Assembly: GCA_031286695.1 (NCBI GenBank)
Contig: JAITTY010000011.1
Span: forward strand, 1-64,000
Direction: 5' to 3'
Source: Sphingobacterium sp.
GTDB taxonomy: Bacteria > Bacteroidota > Bacteroidia > Sphingobacteriales > Sphingobacteriaceae
Length of the DNA: 64,000 bases
Made by a program: the position numbers and the translations under genes. Of this stretch, positions 44,628 to 53,124 are shown piece by piece. How positions within the stretch are numbered: position 1 is the first letter of the stretch; each line of letters opens with the position of its first letter. The notes beneath the pieces were generated by a model, which worked only from the letters and a program-made list of their open reading frames with translations, was not told where the DNA came from and ran no database searches.

Positions 44628-45955
44628 TGAAGAAACTAAGGCAGCTCTTTCTAACGAATCAATTCTTCTACTCGCTATTGGGTATAGCGACACTCTTCAC
44701 ATTTTCTTTTTTTATTAAAGGATTGTTGATTGTGGCTTGGATTGTTTTTTGGATATGGCTGGCTGTGTTGGCTTTTGATTTTATAGTCTTGTTTTCAGGA
44801 AAGGGACGAATTGAAATCGCAAGGGTGTATCCAGAGAAATTGTCGAATGGAGATGAAAATCCAATGAAGCTAATTGTGAGCTCTTTTTATCCATTTGCAA
44901 CGAAAGTGGATATTTTGGAGGAGTTTCCAGTGCAGCTCCAAATTCGGGATAAGGATTTTGAGTCCCGTTTACTTGCCTTTCAGCATTCGGAAATCTCTTT
45001 TTCATTGCGGCCGACACAGCGTGGGATCTATCAGTTTGGTCGTTGTATGGCTTTGGTTAGGCGTTTTGGTTTTTTCAAAAGAAGGTTTGTTACCAATCAG
45101 GAACAGGAGATACCCTGTTACCCATCCTATATTCAGCTGAGAAAATATCAGCTTTTAGCAACGAGCAATCGGTTAAATGAGCTAGGGATAAAACGCATTC
45201 GACGTATTGGTTCAGCCATGGAATTTGATCACGTGCGGGAGTATGTTCAGGGCGATGATTATAGGCACATGAATTGGAAGGCATCGGCGAAGGTGAAAAA
45301 ACTAATGGTCAATCAGTATGAAGAAGAGAAATCTCAGCCGATCTATTCCTTTATTGATTTAGGTCGGGCAATGCGTATGCCATTCAACGGCCTTACCTTA
45401 TTGGACTACTCGATCAATGCAGCACTCGTTCTTTCCAATGCGACCATCCTAAAGCAGGACCGGGCCGGATTATTAACCTTTTCAAAGGAAATCAATGCAT
45501 TTATAGCCGCTGAGAAGAGGAATAATCAGATGCACAAAATTTCGGAAGCACTATACCAGGTGTCGACCAAATTTGAGGAGTCTGAATTCGGAAGATTATA
45601 TAGTTATGCCAATGCACATATTAACAAGCGTTCGCTGATTTTTGTCTATACAAATTTTGAGACCTTAGATTCCTTAAGACGGCAGATCAATTATCTGTCG
45701 ATGTTGAATAGAAGTCACATTATTGTCGTTGTTGTTTTTAAAAACGTAGAAATAGAGGATTTAGCGAAGAGTACACCGAAAAAGACAATAGATATTTACA
45801 ACCAGGTCATTGCTGAAAAGTTTATCTATGAGAAACAACTTATTGTACAGGAACTGATTCGCAACGGGTTTCAGACAATCTATACAGCACCCGAAAACCT
45901 GACCATTAACTCCATCAATAAATATCTGGAAATTAAGGCACGTGGCCTTATTTAA
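44627..45955 (+). CDS. DUF58 domain protein
   Basis: A 442-residue protein with two N-terminal membrane segments (about 15-55) and a DUF58 core in which 'REYVQGDDYRHMNWKASAK' is the family signature (about 203-221). The C-terminal half folds like a von Willebrand factor A domain ('PIYSFIDLGRAMRMPFNG', start of the metal site region). It is the normal partner of MoxR, 1 bp overlapping here, and the last gene of the operon. The end overlaps the convergent Dabb gene by 8 bp. Confidence 0.92.
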   Translation: MKKLRQLFLTNQFFYSLLGIATLFTFSFFIKGLLIVAWIVFWIWLAVLAFDFIVLFSGKGRIEIARVYPEKLSNGDENPMKLIVSSFYPFATKVDILEEFPVQLQIRDKDFESRLLAFQHSEISFSLRPTQRGIYQFGRCMALVRRFGFFKRRFVTNQEQEIPCYPSYIQLRKYQLLATSNRLNELGIKRIRRIGSAMEFDHVREYVQGDDYRHMNWKASAKVKKLMVNQYEEEKSQPIYSFIDLGRAMRMPFNGLTLLDYSINAALVLSNATILKQDRAGLLTFSKEINAFIAAEKRNNQMHKISEALYQVSTKFEESEFGRLYSYANAHINKRSLIFVYTNFETLDSLRRQINYLSMLNRSHIIVVVVFKNVEIEDLAKSTPKKTIDIYNQVIAEKFIYEKQLIVQELIRNGFQTIYTAPENLTINSINKYLEIKARGLI

Positions 45956-46352
45956 TGATGGAGGTATCTTTGACCATTACTTTTGTCCAGAGATGCTGAT
46001 ATTTTTCGATAGCCTTTAAATGAATTGGATGTGTCTCATAGATGGTAATATCTTTAAGGTCTTTGAAAGTGACGATCAATGTGTAGTCAAAGCTATTGTC
46101 GACGACCGGACGCGGATTGGTTTTTGCAGGAATCCCATAGTTCAATGTTTTGATTACTTCAATTTTTCGAAGTTCTTCAAAAAAACCGATGAAATTCTTT
46201 TTGTCTTTTTCACTGAGATCTTTTTTTAGCCAGAAATTAACAACGTGAACAATAGTGCTGGGCTGGATTTCCTCATCTGATTGAACTGTATTTGCCCATG
46301 TTGGGGCAGTGATGAGCACCATAGGTGCTAGAAGAAAATTGCGTCTTTTCAT
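45948..46352 (-). CDS. Exported Dabb-domain (stress-responsive A/B barrel) protein
   Basis: A 134-residue protein with an N-terminal signal (MKRRNFLLAPMVLITAPTWA, likely cleaved near residue 20) and a dimeric alpha/beta-barrel domain: 'IVHVVNFWLKKDLSEKDKKN', 'FDYTLIVTFKDLKDI' and 'HPIHLKAIEKYQHLWTKVMV' are the Dabb hallmarks. Many Dabb proteins are cytosolic; the signal makes this one periplasmic, perhaps a Bacteroidota subtype. Function unknown. Its stop lies within the end of the DUF58 gene. Confidence 0.83.
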   Translation of the reverse strand: MKRRNFLLAPMVLITAPTWANTVQSDEEIQPSTIVHVVNFWLKKDLSEKDKKNFIGFFEELRKIEVIKTLNYGIPAKTNPRPVVDNSFDYTLIVTFKDLKDITIYETHPIHLKAIEKYQHLWTKVMVKDTSIIK

Positions 46353-46441
46353 GATTAGAACGGTTTAGGACCATTAAGATACAAAACCTTCGTGATTTTA
46401 CAAATACCAATGGCTATGAATGCTGTATAAAATAACATAGC

Positions 46442-46469
46442 AAAAGGGCTGTCCAAAGACAGCCCTTTT
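46442..46469 (-). terminator. Intrinsic terminator of metK
   Basis: AAAAGGGCTGTC (46442-46453) pairs perfectly with GACAGCCCTTTT (46458-46469) over 12 bp around CAAA. On the minus strand it starts 25 bp after the metK stop. Confidence 0.9.
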
Positions 46470-46494
46470 TATATTTTGATGGAAATAGGCTTCT

Positions 46495-47748
46495 TTATAA
46501 GCCAAACTCTTCTTTCACCTTTTCGATATAATCCAGTTTTTCCCAAGTAAAAAGTTCAACTTCGACTTGCTTTTTCTCGCCCGTTGAGCTTTCAAATTCT
46601 TTAGTTACTTTTCTTGGTGTTCTTCCCATGTGTCCATAGGCTGCAGTTTCTGAATAAATTGGATTTCTAAGTCCTAGACGCGTTTCAATTCCATATGGAG
46701 TCATGTCAAATAAATGTGCGATTTTTTCAGCAATCTGGCCATCTGTCAAATTTACTTTGCTTGTTCCATAGGTATTTACATAGATTCCCATTGGATCTTT
46801 TACACCAATTGCATAGGAGATCTGTACGAGAATTTCATCTGCAACACCTGCTGCCACTAAATTTTTGGCAATATGACGGGTTGCATATGCTGCGGAACGG
46901 TCAACCTTAGAGGGGTCTTTTCCGGAGAAAGCACCACCACCATGTGCACCTCTGCCACCGTAGGTATCCACAATGATCTTACGGCCTGTAAGTCCTGTAT
47001 CTCCGTGAGGCCCACCGATAACAAATTTTCCAGTTGGATTGATATGAAACTTAATTTCATCGTTAAATAACAACTGTAGTTCCGGTTTCAATTGTGCTTT
47101 AACACGTGGAATTAAGACCGTTTTGATGTCATGTGTAATTTTATCCAACATGGCTTGTTCGGTATCGAAGTCGTCATGTTGTGTCGAGATGACGATTGCG
47201 TCAATTCTTTTTGGTTTGTGATCGTCGCTATACTCAAGTGTAACTTGAGATTTTGCGTCGGGGCGCAAATACTTGATTTCGTTATTTTCGCGACGCAATT
47301 CTGCCAATTCGTAAAGCAGGCGATGAGAAAGGTCCAATGCCAAAGGCATAAAGTTGTCGGTCTCGTTGTTTGCATAACCGAACATGATCCCTTGGTCTCC
47401 CGCACCTTGTTCTTGTCGCGTTTTGCGGTCCACACCTTGGTTTATATCAGCGGATTGCTCGTGAATCGCCGATAGTACACCGCAAGAGTTTGCCTCAAAC
47501 ATGTATTCAGATTTGGTGTATCCAATCTTTTGGATAACCGAACGGGCTATTTTCTGAACATCGAGGTATATGTTTGATTTAACTTCCCCCGCAAGGACAA
47601 CCTGTCCTGTTGTTACTAGCGTTTCAATAGCGACGCGTGAATCCTCGTCCCATGCTAAAAAATTGTCTATTAATGCATCTGAAATTTGATCCGCAATTTT
47701 GTCTGGATGCCCTTCAGAAACAGATTCCGACGTAAATAAATAAGCCAT
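46495..47748 (-). CDS. metK: S-adenosylmethionine synthetase
   Basis: A 417-residue cytosolic enzyme making S-adenosylmethionine from methionine and ATP. The N-terminal 'SEGHPDKIADQISDALID' (H14, D16, K17), the hexapeptide-like 'GAGDQGIMFGYA' and the phosphate loop 'GGRGAHGGGAFSGKDPSKVD' are intact. Its 5' leader holds what looks like a SAM-II-type riboswitch, so the enzyme is likely repressed by its own product. A terminator follows the gene, making it monocistronic. Confidence 0.97.
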   Translation of the reverse strand: MAYLFTSESVSEGHPDKIADQISDALIDNFLAWDEDSRVAIETLVTTGQVVLAGEVKSNIYLDVQKIARSVIQKIGYTKSEYMFEANSCGVLSAIHEQSADINQGVDRKTRQEQGAGDQGIMFGYANNETDNFMPLALDLSHRLLYELAELRRENNEIKYLRPDAKSQVTLEYSDDHKPKRIDAIVISTQHDDFDTEQAMLDKITHDIKTVLIPRVKAQLKPELQLLFNDEIKFHINPTGKFVIGGPHGDTGLTGRKIIVDTYGGRGAHGGGAFSGKDPSKVDRSAAYATRHIAKNLVAAGVADEILVQISYAIGVKDPMGIYVNTYGTSKVNLTDGQIAEKIAHLFDMTPYGIETRLGLRNPIYSETAAYGHMGRTPRKVTKEFESSTGEKKQVEVELFTWEKLDYIEKVKEEFGL

Positions 47749-47823
47749 GCTTTACGTAATTTTTAATATTGGATTTGCGCTAGAATGAAATAACAGCAAA
47801 GTGATAAGAGCCGTGACAGCGAA

Positions 47824-47902
47824 GGGTTTTTAGCACTTTTTTACTGTGGTTGCAATCTCCTTGTCGTTGCCTTGTAATGCAACAGCACGCAAATCAGTCC
47901 AC
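47824..47902 (-). promoter_or_regulatory. SAM-II-like riboswitch in the metK leader
   Basis: Read on the minus strand, GTGG (47902-47899) pairs with CCAC; including one more pair, TGTGG with CCACA. Between them come CTGATTTG and, at the far end, TTGCAA directly before CCAC; after it comes GTAAAAAAGTGCTAAAAA. These blocks follow the SAM-II plan known from alpha-proteobacterial metA leaders (P1 arm, TGATTTG, TTGCAG, P1 arm, TTAAA...GCTAAAA). The loop carries an extra hairpin GTTGC-ATTACAAG-GCAAC, as in long-loop versions that I recall being reported from Bacteroidota. The pseudoknot is only weakly seen (GCGT with GTGC, two G-U). It lies just after a -7 element and 76 bp before metK. Confidence 0.7.
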
Positions 47903-47920
47903 ATTCTATTTTTTGTGCGA

Positions 47921-47928
47921 CAAAGCTA
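47921..47928 (-). promoter_or_regulatory. -7 element of metK
   Basis: TAGCTTTG on the minus strand (47928-47921) matches TAnnTTTG fully. Transcription would start near 47914, about a dozen bases before the first riboswitch stem. No clear TTG was seen at the -33 distance. Confidence 0.55.
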
Positions 47929-48041
47929 CAATACTTTAAGGAGTATTTAAAATCAAATTTATATTTTAACTTTTAAAAGCTCCCATAACCGCTTCAATAA
48001 GTATAAAGATTACATTATTTTAAGAAATTGGTAATTTCCGT

Positions 48042-48049
48042 TATCTTTG
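48042..48049 (+). promoter_or_regulatory. -7 element of the lipid kinase gene
   Basis: TATCTTTG matches TAnnTTTG fully and ends three bases before the ATG at 48053, so the mRNA is predicted to begin at the start codon. No good TTG lies at -33. Confidence 0.5.
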
Positions 48050-48052
48050 GAT

Positions 48053-48931
48053 ATGTCAGAACGTAAACAAATATTGTTTGTTATTAATCCTATTTCAGGG
48101 GGGAAAAATAAAACTTCCTTTAAAAAACAGGTGCTGGATGTGCTTGATCTGCAAAAGTTTGATCCTACCTTCCAACAGACAGCCAGACCGAATCATGCTT
48201 ATGAAATTGGACTGAAAGCGATCAAGGAAGGTTATGATGCCGTCATAGCTGTTGGTGGTGATGGGACGATCAATGAATTGGGCTCCGCTTTGGTAGGGTC
48301 TGGAATTCCATTGGGGATTATTCCGGAGGGCTCTGGCAACGGCTTGGCGCTCTACTTGGGGGTTCCTATGAATGAAGCTGCTGCTATACGCCGGATTAAC
48401 CGTTTTGAATCGATCGAAGTGGATTGTGGCTTAATTAATGATAGACGCTTTTTTAATATTGCCGGTTTAGGTTTTGATGCATCCGTTAGTGAAAATTTTG
48501 CTAATGAAAATATCCGCGGGCCTTTGGGCTATATGAAATCGGTGTTTAATGTGCTCAGTAAATACCAACCTGCACATTACAAATTGACGATTGATGGAAA
48601 GGTCTACGAAAGACAAGCCTTTATGATCAGCGTAGCAAACTCCCCTCAATATGGGAATAATGCCTACATCGCACCACAGGCCTCGGTTAACGATGGTATC
48701 TTAGATGTATGTATTGTGCATAAATTTCCTCTTTATATTCTGCCGAAGATGATTTTTCATCTTTTTAATAAATCGGCAGATCAATCCAGTTATGTCGAGA
48801 TCATTCCGGGGAAAAATATACAGATTGAGGTCGATAAAATTTCGCCGGTTCATGTGGACGGAGAGCCCATTGAACTTGGGGATAAATTGAATATTTCCAT
48901 TATGCCAAAAGCTTTAAAGATAATTTGTTAA
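48053..48931 (+). CDS. Diacylglycerol kinase-family lipid kinase (YegS/BmrU type)
   Basis: A 292-residue cytosolic kinase with the diacylglycerol/sphingosine kinase catalytic domain: 'INPISGGKNK' near the start, 'AVGGDGTINELGSALV' (GGDGT at 68-72) for ATP, and 'PEGSGNGLALYLG' with the family glycine loop. A C-terminal beta sandwich follows. Sphingobacteria make sphingolipids, so a sphingoid or ceramide substrate is possible as well as diacylglycerol; sequence alone cannot decide. The ATG at 48053 is chosen; a TTG two codons earlier lies within the promoter element. The SUI1-like gene follows after 4 bp. Confidence 0.88.
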   Translation: MSERKQILFVINPISGGKNKTSFKKQVLDVLDLQKFDPTFQQTARPNHAYEIGLKAIKEGYDAVIAVGGDGTINELGSALVGSGIPLGIIPEGSGNGLALYLGVPMNEAAAIRRINRFESIEVDCGLINDRRFFNIAGLGFDASVSENFANENIRGPLGYMKSVFNVLSKYQPAHYKLTIDGKVYERQAFMISVANSPQYGNNAYIAPQASVNDGILDVCIVHKFPLYILPKMIFHLFNKSADQSSYVEIIPGKNIQIEVDKISPVHVDGEPIELGDKLNISIMPKALKIIC

Positions 48932-48935
48932 GATC

Positions 48936-49286
48936 ATGAGTAAAAATAAAAAACAGTCCTACGAAGGCGTTGTATATTCGACAGATGACAGCTTCAATTA
49001 TCAGCTTGCTGATTTTTTTCAGGAAGAGGATACTTTACCTATCAGCCAGCAAAATTTGAAAGTACAGCTTGATCGGAAAATGCGGAAAGGGAAAGTTGTT
49101 ACGTTGGTTACAGGTTTTGTTGGAAAAGTGGAAGATTTGGAGAGCTTAGGTAAATTGTTGAAACAGAAGTGTGGAGTTGGTGGAACAGTGAAGGATGGGG
49201 AGGTCATCATTCAGGGAGAGTTTAAACAAAAGATCTATGATTTGTTACTTAAAGAGGGGTATCGTGTAAAATTGGTTGGTGGTTAA
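48936..49286 (+). CDS. SUI1/eIF1-like translation factor (YciH family)
   Basis: A 116-residue cytosolic protein of the YciH/eIF1 family. The SUI1 domain (about 45-115) shows 'VVTLVTGFVGKVEDLESLGK', 'KCGVGGTVKDGEVIIQGE' and 'LLLKEGYRVKLVGG', the classic end. These proteins bind the 30S subunit and influence start-codon choice. The gene lies 4 bp after the lipid kinase, in one operon. Confidence 0.9.
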   Translation: MSKNKKQSYEGVVYSTDDSFNYQLADFFQEEDTLPISQQNLKVQLDRKMRKGKVVTLVTGFVGKVEDLESLGKLLKQKCGVGGTVKDGEVIIQGEFKQKIYDLLLKEGYRVKLVGG

Positions 49287-49719
49287 ACAAGTATATCGAG
49301 GATAATCGTGGTAAATCTAATGAATTGTTTATTAGGCAAGTATGCTTTGAGTGAGGCTTGTCGAATTCTTTCAAAACATGAGTAATCACTTACTTTTTGT
49401 CGTTTAAAATCCTTGATTTTCTTGCATATCAAAAAAAAAATGGCTTTCATTGTAAAATAATTATTGCGAATAAGCGATTTAGCATAGAGCAGTAATGATT
49501 ATATAACGGGAACTGCTGAGAAAAATAACACGAATTAATGGTGTGTTCAGTTTGAAAAAACAAATTTGATTTTTTTTATATATTTAAGATGAATATTTTA
49601 AATTTGACATTAAATATTAAATTTGCTTTGCAAAATTGATTTCAAAAGCGAATAAGAGTGCATATAATTTAAACAACATTATATATTTAAACAACAGTAA
49701 AAAACTAAAAATTAGAAAA
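49287..49719 (+). promoter_or_regulatory. AT-rich upstream region of the TonB operon
   Basis: 433 bp without a gene. Two exact TAAATTTG elements lie at 49599-49606 and 49618-49625, 19 bp apart, both matching TAnnTTTG; neither has a TTG at the standard distance. They suggest tandem promoters with a leader of roughly 90-115 bases before the ExbB ATG at 49720. The stretch from 49420 on is extremely AT-rich with long A and T runs. No terminator for the SUI1 gene was recognised. Confidence 0.45.
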
Positions 49720-50544
49720 ATGGCAAACGCACCTAAAACTGCTGCAAAACAAGAGAGCAACAACGGAGGATCTTTCTTTGCTCAAGCTGCAATCATCATC
49801 TGTTTCATCGTGGGTTTCTGTGTATGGAAATTTGTGATGGGTAATCCAACTAACTTCGTTGACAACAATCCTGAAAATGCTCCAAATCCAGGTAACTACT
49901 TAGGAATGGTTTACCATGCTGGGGCTATCGTACCTGTTTTGCTTGGTTTATTCTTAATGGTATGGGTTTTCTCAGTAGAACGTCTAATCGTTATCAACAA
50001 AGCATCTGGAACTGGAAACGTTGGAAACTTTGTTCGTAAAATCCAAACGTTGATTAATGGTGGAAACATCGATTCAGCTATCGCTGAGTGTGACAAACAA
50101 AAAGGTTCAGTAGCAAACGTAGTAAAAGCTGGTTTATTGAAATACAAATCAGTATCTGCAGATCCTGAAGTAAACACTGAAAAAGCTACTATTGCAATTC
50201 AAAAAGAAATCGAAGAGACTACAGCATTAGAAATGCCTATGTTGGAGAAAAACTTAAACGTTATCGCAACATTAGTTTCTATCGGTACATTATGTGGTCT
50301 ATTAGGTACAGTAACGGGTATGATCAAAGCGTTCTCGGCATTGGCAACAGGTGGTGCACCAGATTCATCTAAATTGGCAAACGGTATCTCTGAGGCCTTG
50401 ATCAATACAGCAACTGGTATCGCGACTTCAACTTTCGCTATCGTATTGTATAACATCTTTACTGCAAAAATCGATAAATTAACTTACTCTATCGACGAAG
50501 CTGGTTTCTCAATCGTACAAACATACGCTGCAAACCACAAATAA
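49720..50544 (+). CDS. exbB: MotA/TolQ/ExbB proton channel protein
   Basis: A 274-residue inner-membrane protein forming the proton channel of the TonB motor. Membrane segments lie near 20-40, 65-90 ('AGAIVPVLLGLFLMVWVFSV'), 185-215 and 225-255. 'LNVIATLVSIGTLCGLLGTV' with 'TGMIKAFSALA' is the TolQ/ExbB core. The extra first segment is typical of the Bacteroidota form. The ATG at 49720 (MANAPKTAAKQ) is chosen over a TTG at 49636. Codon use is strongly biased, as for a well-expressed gene. It is first of the operon exbB-exbD-exbD-tonB. Confidence 0.93.
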   Translation: MANAPKTAAKQESNNGGSFFAQAAIIICFIVGFCVWKFVMGNPTNFVDNNPENAPNPGNYLGMVYHAGAIVPVLLGLFLMVWVFSVERLIVINKASGTGNVGNFVRKIQTLINGGNIDSAIAECDKQKGSVANVVKAGLLKYKSVSADPEVNTEKATIAIQKEIEETTALEMPMLEKNLNVIATLVSIGTLCGLLGTVTGMIKAFSALATGGAPDSSKLANGISEALINTATGIATSTFAIVLYNIFTAKIDKLTYSIDEAGFSIVQTYAANHK

Positions 50545-50645
50545 GAACTATGGTGAGAATTTTTGATTTTATTTTATGGAAATCAAAAATCAAAAGCATC
50601 ATAGGATAGAAGATTGAGTTTTTAATTTAAAAAGAAGAATTTAAA

Positions 50646-51308
50646 ATGGGTAAAGCAAAAGTAAAAAGAGCCAGTACGTCGATCGACATGACAGCGATGT
50701 GTGACGTATCGTTCTTGCTGCTTACGTTCTTCGTCTTAACGGCAACTGCGCGCCAACCGGAGGCTTTGCAAGTAGATACCCCAGCATCGACTACGAAAGA
50801 TAAGTTACCTGATTCAAATGTAGGTATGATCACAATAGGCGATCAAGGTAAAGTTTTCTTCGGTACGACTGATCAACAGGTTCGCGTAAAAGCACTAGAA
50901 AGAATGTCAGCAAAATATGGCGTTGGCTTTTCACAAGAAGATTATGATCATTTCAAATTGATGGAAAACTTCGGTGTACCAATGTCTAAGTTAAAAGCAT
51001 TGTTGGCCTTGGATGGAGCTAAGCGTACAGAAAAAGGTGTGCAAACTGGTATCCCAATTGATAGTACAGAAAATACGTCAAATGAGTTGTATTACTGGGT
51101 GCAAAATACCCGTCTTGCAGCTGAGGAGGTAAATAAGGAAAAAGAGGCAGCGGATAAAAATTTCGTGCATCCTGGACCTTTAAAAATGGCTATCAAAGCA
51201 GATGCGAATGAAAAATATCCTTCGGTTAATTTAGTTATTGAAACATTGCGTAATCAAAAGCAAAACAAGTTTAGTTTCATAACAGGCATGCGTGCTGAGG
51301 AGAAATAA
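50646..51308 (+). CDS. exbD: ExbD/TolR-type protein, first copy
   Basis: A 220-residue inner-membrane protein with one membrane segment. The TolR/ExbD signature 'TSIDMTAMCDVSFLLLTFFV' (about 10-30) holds the aspartate that takes part in proton passage (D20 within MCDV). The periplasmic domain is longer than the usual ExbD of about 140 residues, with an inserted helical stretch. It lies 101 bp after exbB and 24 bp before a second exbD; the two may form a mixed dimer in the ExbB channel (inference). Confidence 0.92.
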   Translation: MGKAKVKRASTSIDMTAMCDVSFLLLTFFVLTATARQPEALQVDTPASTTKDKLPDSNVGMITIGDQGKVFFGTTDQQVRVKALERMSAKYGVGFSQEDYDHFKLMENFGVPMSKLKALLALDGAKRTEKGVQTGIPIDSTENTSNELYYWVQNTRLAAEEVNKEKEAADKNFVHPGPLKMAIKADANEKYPSVNLVIETLRNQKQNKFSFITGMRAEEK

Positions 51309-51332
51309 TTGACGATTTAATAAGAACAAACA

Positions 51333-51890
51333 ATGGCAGAATTAAATCAGGATAGTGGTAAAAAAGGCAAAGGCGGGAAAGTAAGATCCAAGAAAAATGG
51401 TGGTAAGGTCGATCTTACAGCCATGGTGGATTTGGCGTTCTTGTTGATTACCTTCTTCATGTTGACCACGTCCTTAAATAAACCGCAGGCAATGGATGTG
51501 GCTATGCCAGACAAAAATAAAATTAAGGAGCAACAAAGCGATGAACTGCTTACGGCAGATAATCGTTCCCTGACAATTTTATTGGGTTCTGACAATAAAG
51601 TCTCTTGGGTATATGGTCAAGTTGCTCATCCGATCGAAGGTCCTACTGTTGCTGGTTATGGTGCAGATGGGATTCGTAAGGTCTTGATGGAAAAAAAGGC
51701 TTATGTACCTCGCGTTTCAGGCGGTAAAGACATGATTGTAATCATACGTCCTAGTGAGAAATGTACACAACGTAATCTGGTTGATATTCTTGATGAGATG
51801 AAAATTGTAGACGTGAAACGCTATATGATCGGTAAGATTACACCAGAGGAAGTCGAAGTGTTAAAACGTGACAATATCTATAATGATTAG
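51333..51890 (+). CDS. exbD: ExbD/TolR-type protein, second copy
   Basis: A 185-residue inner-membrane protein. After a basic, glycine- and lysine-rich start comes the signature 'GKVDLTAMVDLAFLLITFFM' (about 24-43) with the proton-path aspartate. The periplasmic domain ends 'RYMIGKITPEEVEVLKRDNI'. It differs clearly from the first copy in sequence and length, so the two are not a recent duplication. tonB follows after 31 bp. Confidence 0.92.
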   Translation: MAELNQDSGKKGKGGKVRSKKNGGKVDLTAMVDLAFLLITFFMLTTSLNKPQAMDVAMPDKNKIKEQQSDELLTADNRSLTILLGSDNKVSWVYGQVAHPIEGPTVAGYGADGIRKVLMEKKAYVPRVSGGKDMIVIIRPSEKCTQRNLVDILDEMKIVDVKRYMIGKITPEEVEVLKRDNIYND

Positions 51891-51921
51891 TTATTAGATT
51901 GACACAAAAAACTAAAATAAA

Positions 51922-52809
51922 ATGATAGGGTCAAAATTAGATATTTTTAAGAAAGAATGGCTTGATGTCGTTTTTCAAGGCCGCAACAAGGAGTATGGAG
52001 CTTACGAGCTTCGTAAGCTTGCGCCTAAAGCGACTAATAGAGGGCTACTTGTCGTTATCGGCTTCGTAGTATTCGCAAGTCTTCTTCGTCTTTTCGGAGA
52101 TAAAATTTTTCCGAAAAAGGCAGTTGAAGCACCTCCGGCGGTAACTGAGGTTACGTTGGAAGACCTTGAAGAAATCAAACCACCAGAGCCACCAGAAGAG
52201 GAACCTCTTCCGCAAGAACCGGAAGAAAAACCTCAGCAAGTGGCAATGGATGTACCAAAAGAGGATTTGGTTCGTTTCCCTGAGCCTAAAGTAGCACCTG
52301 CAAACAAAGTTGTGGAAGAGGTTGCTTCTCAGGAAGAGTTGAAAGATCCAAATAAAACTCCAGCGCGTATTACGTTGAAAGGTAGTCCGACAGGTACTTC
52401 TGTTGCACGTGGTGAATTTGGTTCGAAGAAACAAGATGGTGCGATCACTGGAGCTGCAAAAGGAGATCCAAATGGTAATGGGGATGAAATTCTTCCATTT
52501 AATGCCATCGAGGTTCAACCAACACCAATTGGTGGTATGCCAGCTTTTATGTCATGGATTGCTTCAAACTATGAGTATCCAGCTGCAGCAACAGAAAACG
52601 GTGTAAATGGTGTTGTTGAAGTTTCCTTCGTTGTAGAAAAAGATGGTAGCTTAACAGACATCAATATCAAACGTGATTTGAAATATGGTACAGGTGATGC
52701 AGCTGTAAGGTTGCTTAAAAAAGCGAAGAAATGGAAACCAGGTATTCAAAATGGTCGCCCAGTTCGTGTAGCTTACACTTTACCAATTCGATTGAACCTT
52801 CAAAATTAG
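51922..52809 (+). CDS. tonB: Energy transducer TonB
   Basis: A 295-residue protein carrying energy from the ExbB/ExbD motor to outer-membrane receptors. The cytosolic start 'LDVVFQGRNKEYGAYELRKL' is typical of Bacteroidota TonB. One membrane segment follows (about 40-58), then a proline/glutamate-rich span (about 78-115: 'IKPPEPPEEEPLPQEPEEKP') crossing the periplasm, and a TonB_C domain (about 205-295) with 'VEVSFVVEKDGSLTDINIKR' and 'KKWKPGIQNGRPVRVAYTLP'. It sits behind exbB and two exbD genes. Confidence 0.94.
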   Translation: MIGSKLDIFKKEWLDVVFQGRNKEYGAYELRKLAPKATNRGLLVVIGFVVFASLLRLFGDKIFPKKAVEAPPAVTEVTLEDLEEIKPPEPPEEEPLPQEPEEKPQQVAMDVPKEDLVRFPEPKVAPANKVVEEVASQEELKDPNKTPARITLKGSPTGTSVARGEFGSKKQDGAITGAAKGDPNGNGDEILPFNAIEVQPTPIGGMPAFMSWIASNYEYPAAATENGVNGVVEVSFVVEKDGSLTDINIKRDLKYGTGDAAVRLLKKAKKWKPGIQNGRPVRVAYTLPIRLNLQN

Positions 52810-52810
52810 A

Positions 52811-53050
52811 ATGACAAATTTTAATTCGAATAATAGTTCAAATTATAGACAGAAATCGCCTCTGAAGCGGTTTCTGTCTATTTTGGGACTTTTTATGTTT
52901 GGCTTTTATTTTGTTTTGGGCCTATTGATTATTTTTTGGGATAATTTTCCCATCGAGATTAATCCAACTTACAAAACAATTTTTGGTGTCGTATTGATTC
53001 TGTATTCTTTTATGCGGTTTGTACGGCTTTGGCAAAATAATTTTAATTAA
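52811..53050 (+). CDS. Small membrane protein
   Basis: A 79-residue protein with two membrane segments (about 20-42, 'LSILGLFMFGFYFVLGLLII', and 55-72) and an asparagine/serine-rich N-terminus. It begins one base after the tonB stop, so it is co-translated with tonB. A small two-segment protein at this place is common in Bacteroidota TonB operons; its function is unknown. Confidence 0.8.
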   Translation: MTNFNSNNSSNYRQKSPLKRFLSILGLFMFGFYFVLGLLIIFWDNFPIEINPTYKTIFGVVLILYSFMRFVRLWQNNFN

Positions 53051-53124
53051 TCGCCTCTTTCTTTTAGCTGCAACCAAACTCTCTTCAAAAGTTAAACTAT
53101 TCTTTATTTAAACTGTCTTATTTT

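Noticed and set aside
47131..47475. 114-codon open frame antisense to metK
   Set aside because: Opposite a strongly conserved metK; shadow of the codon pattern.
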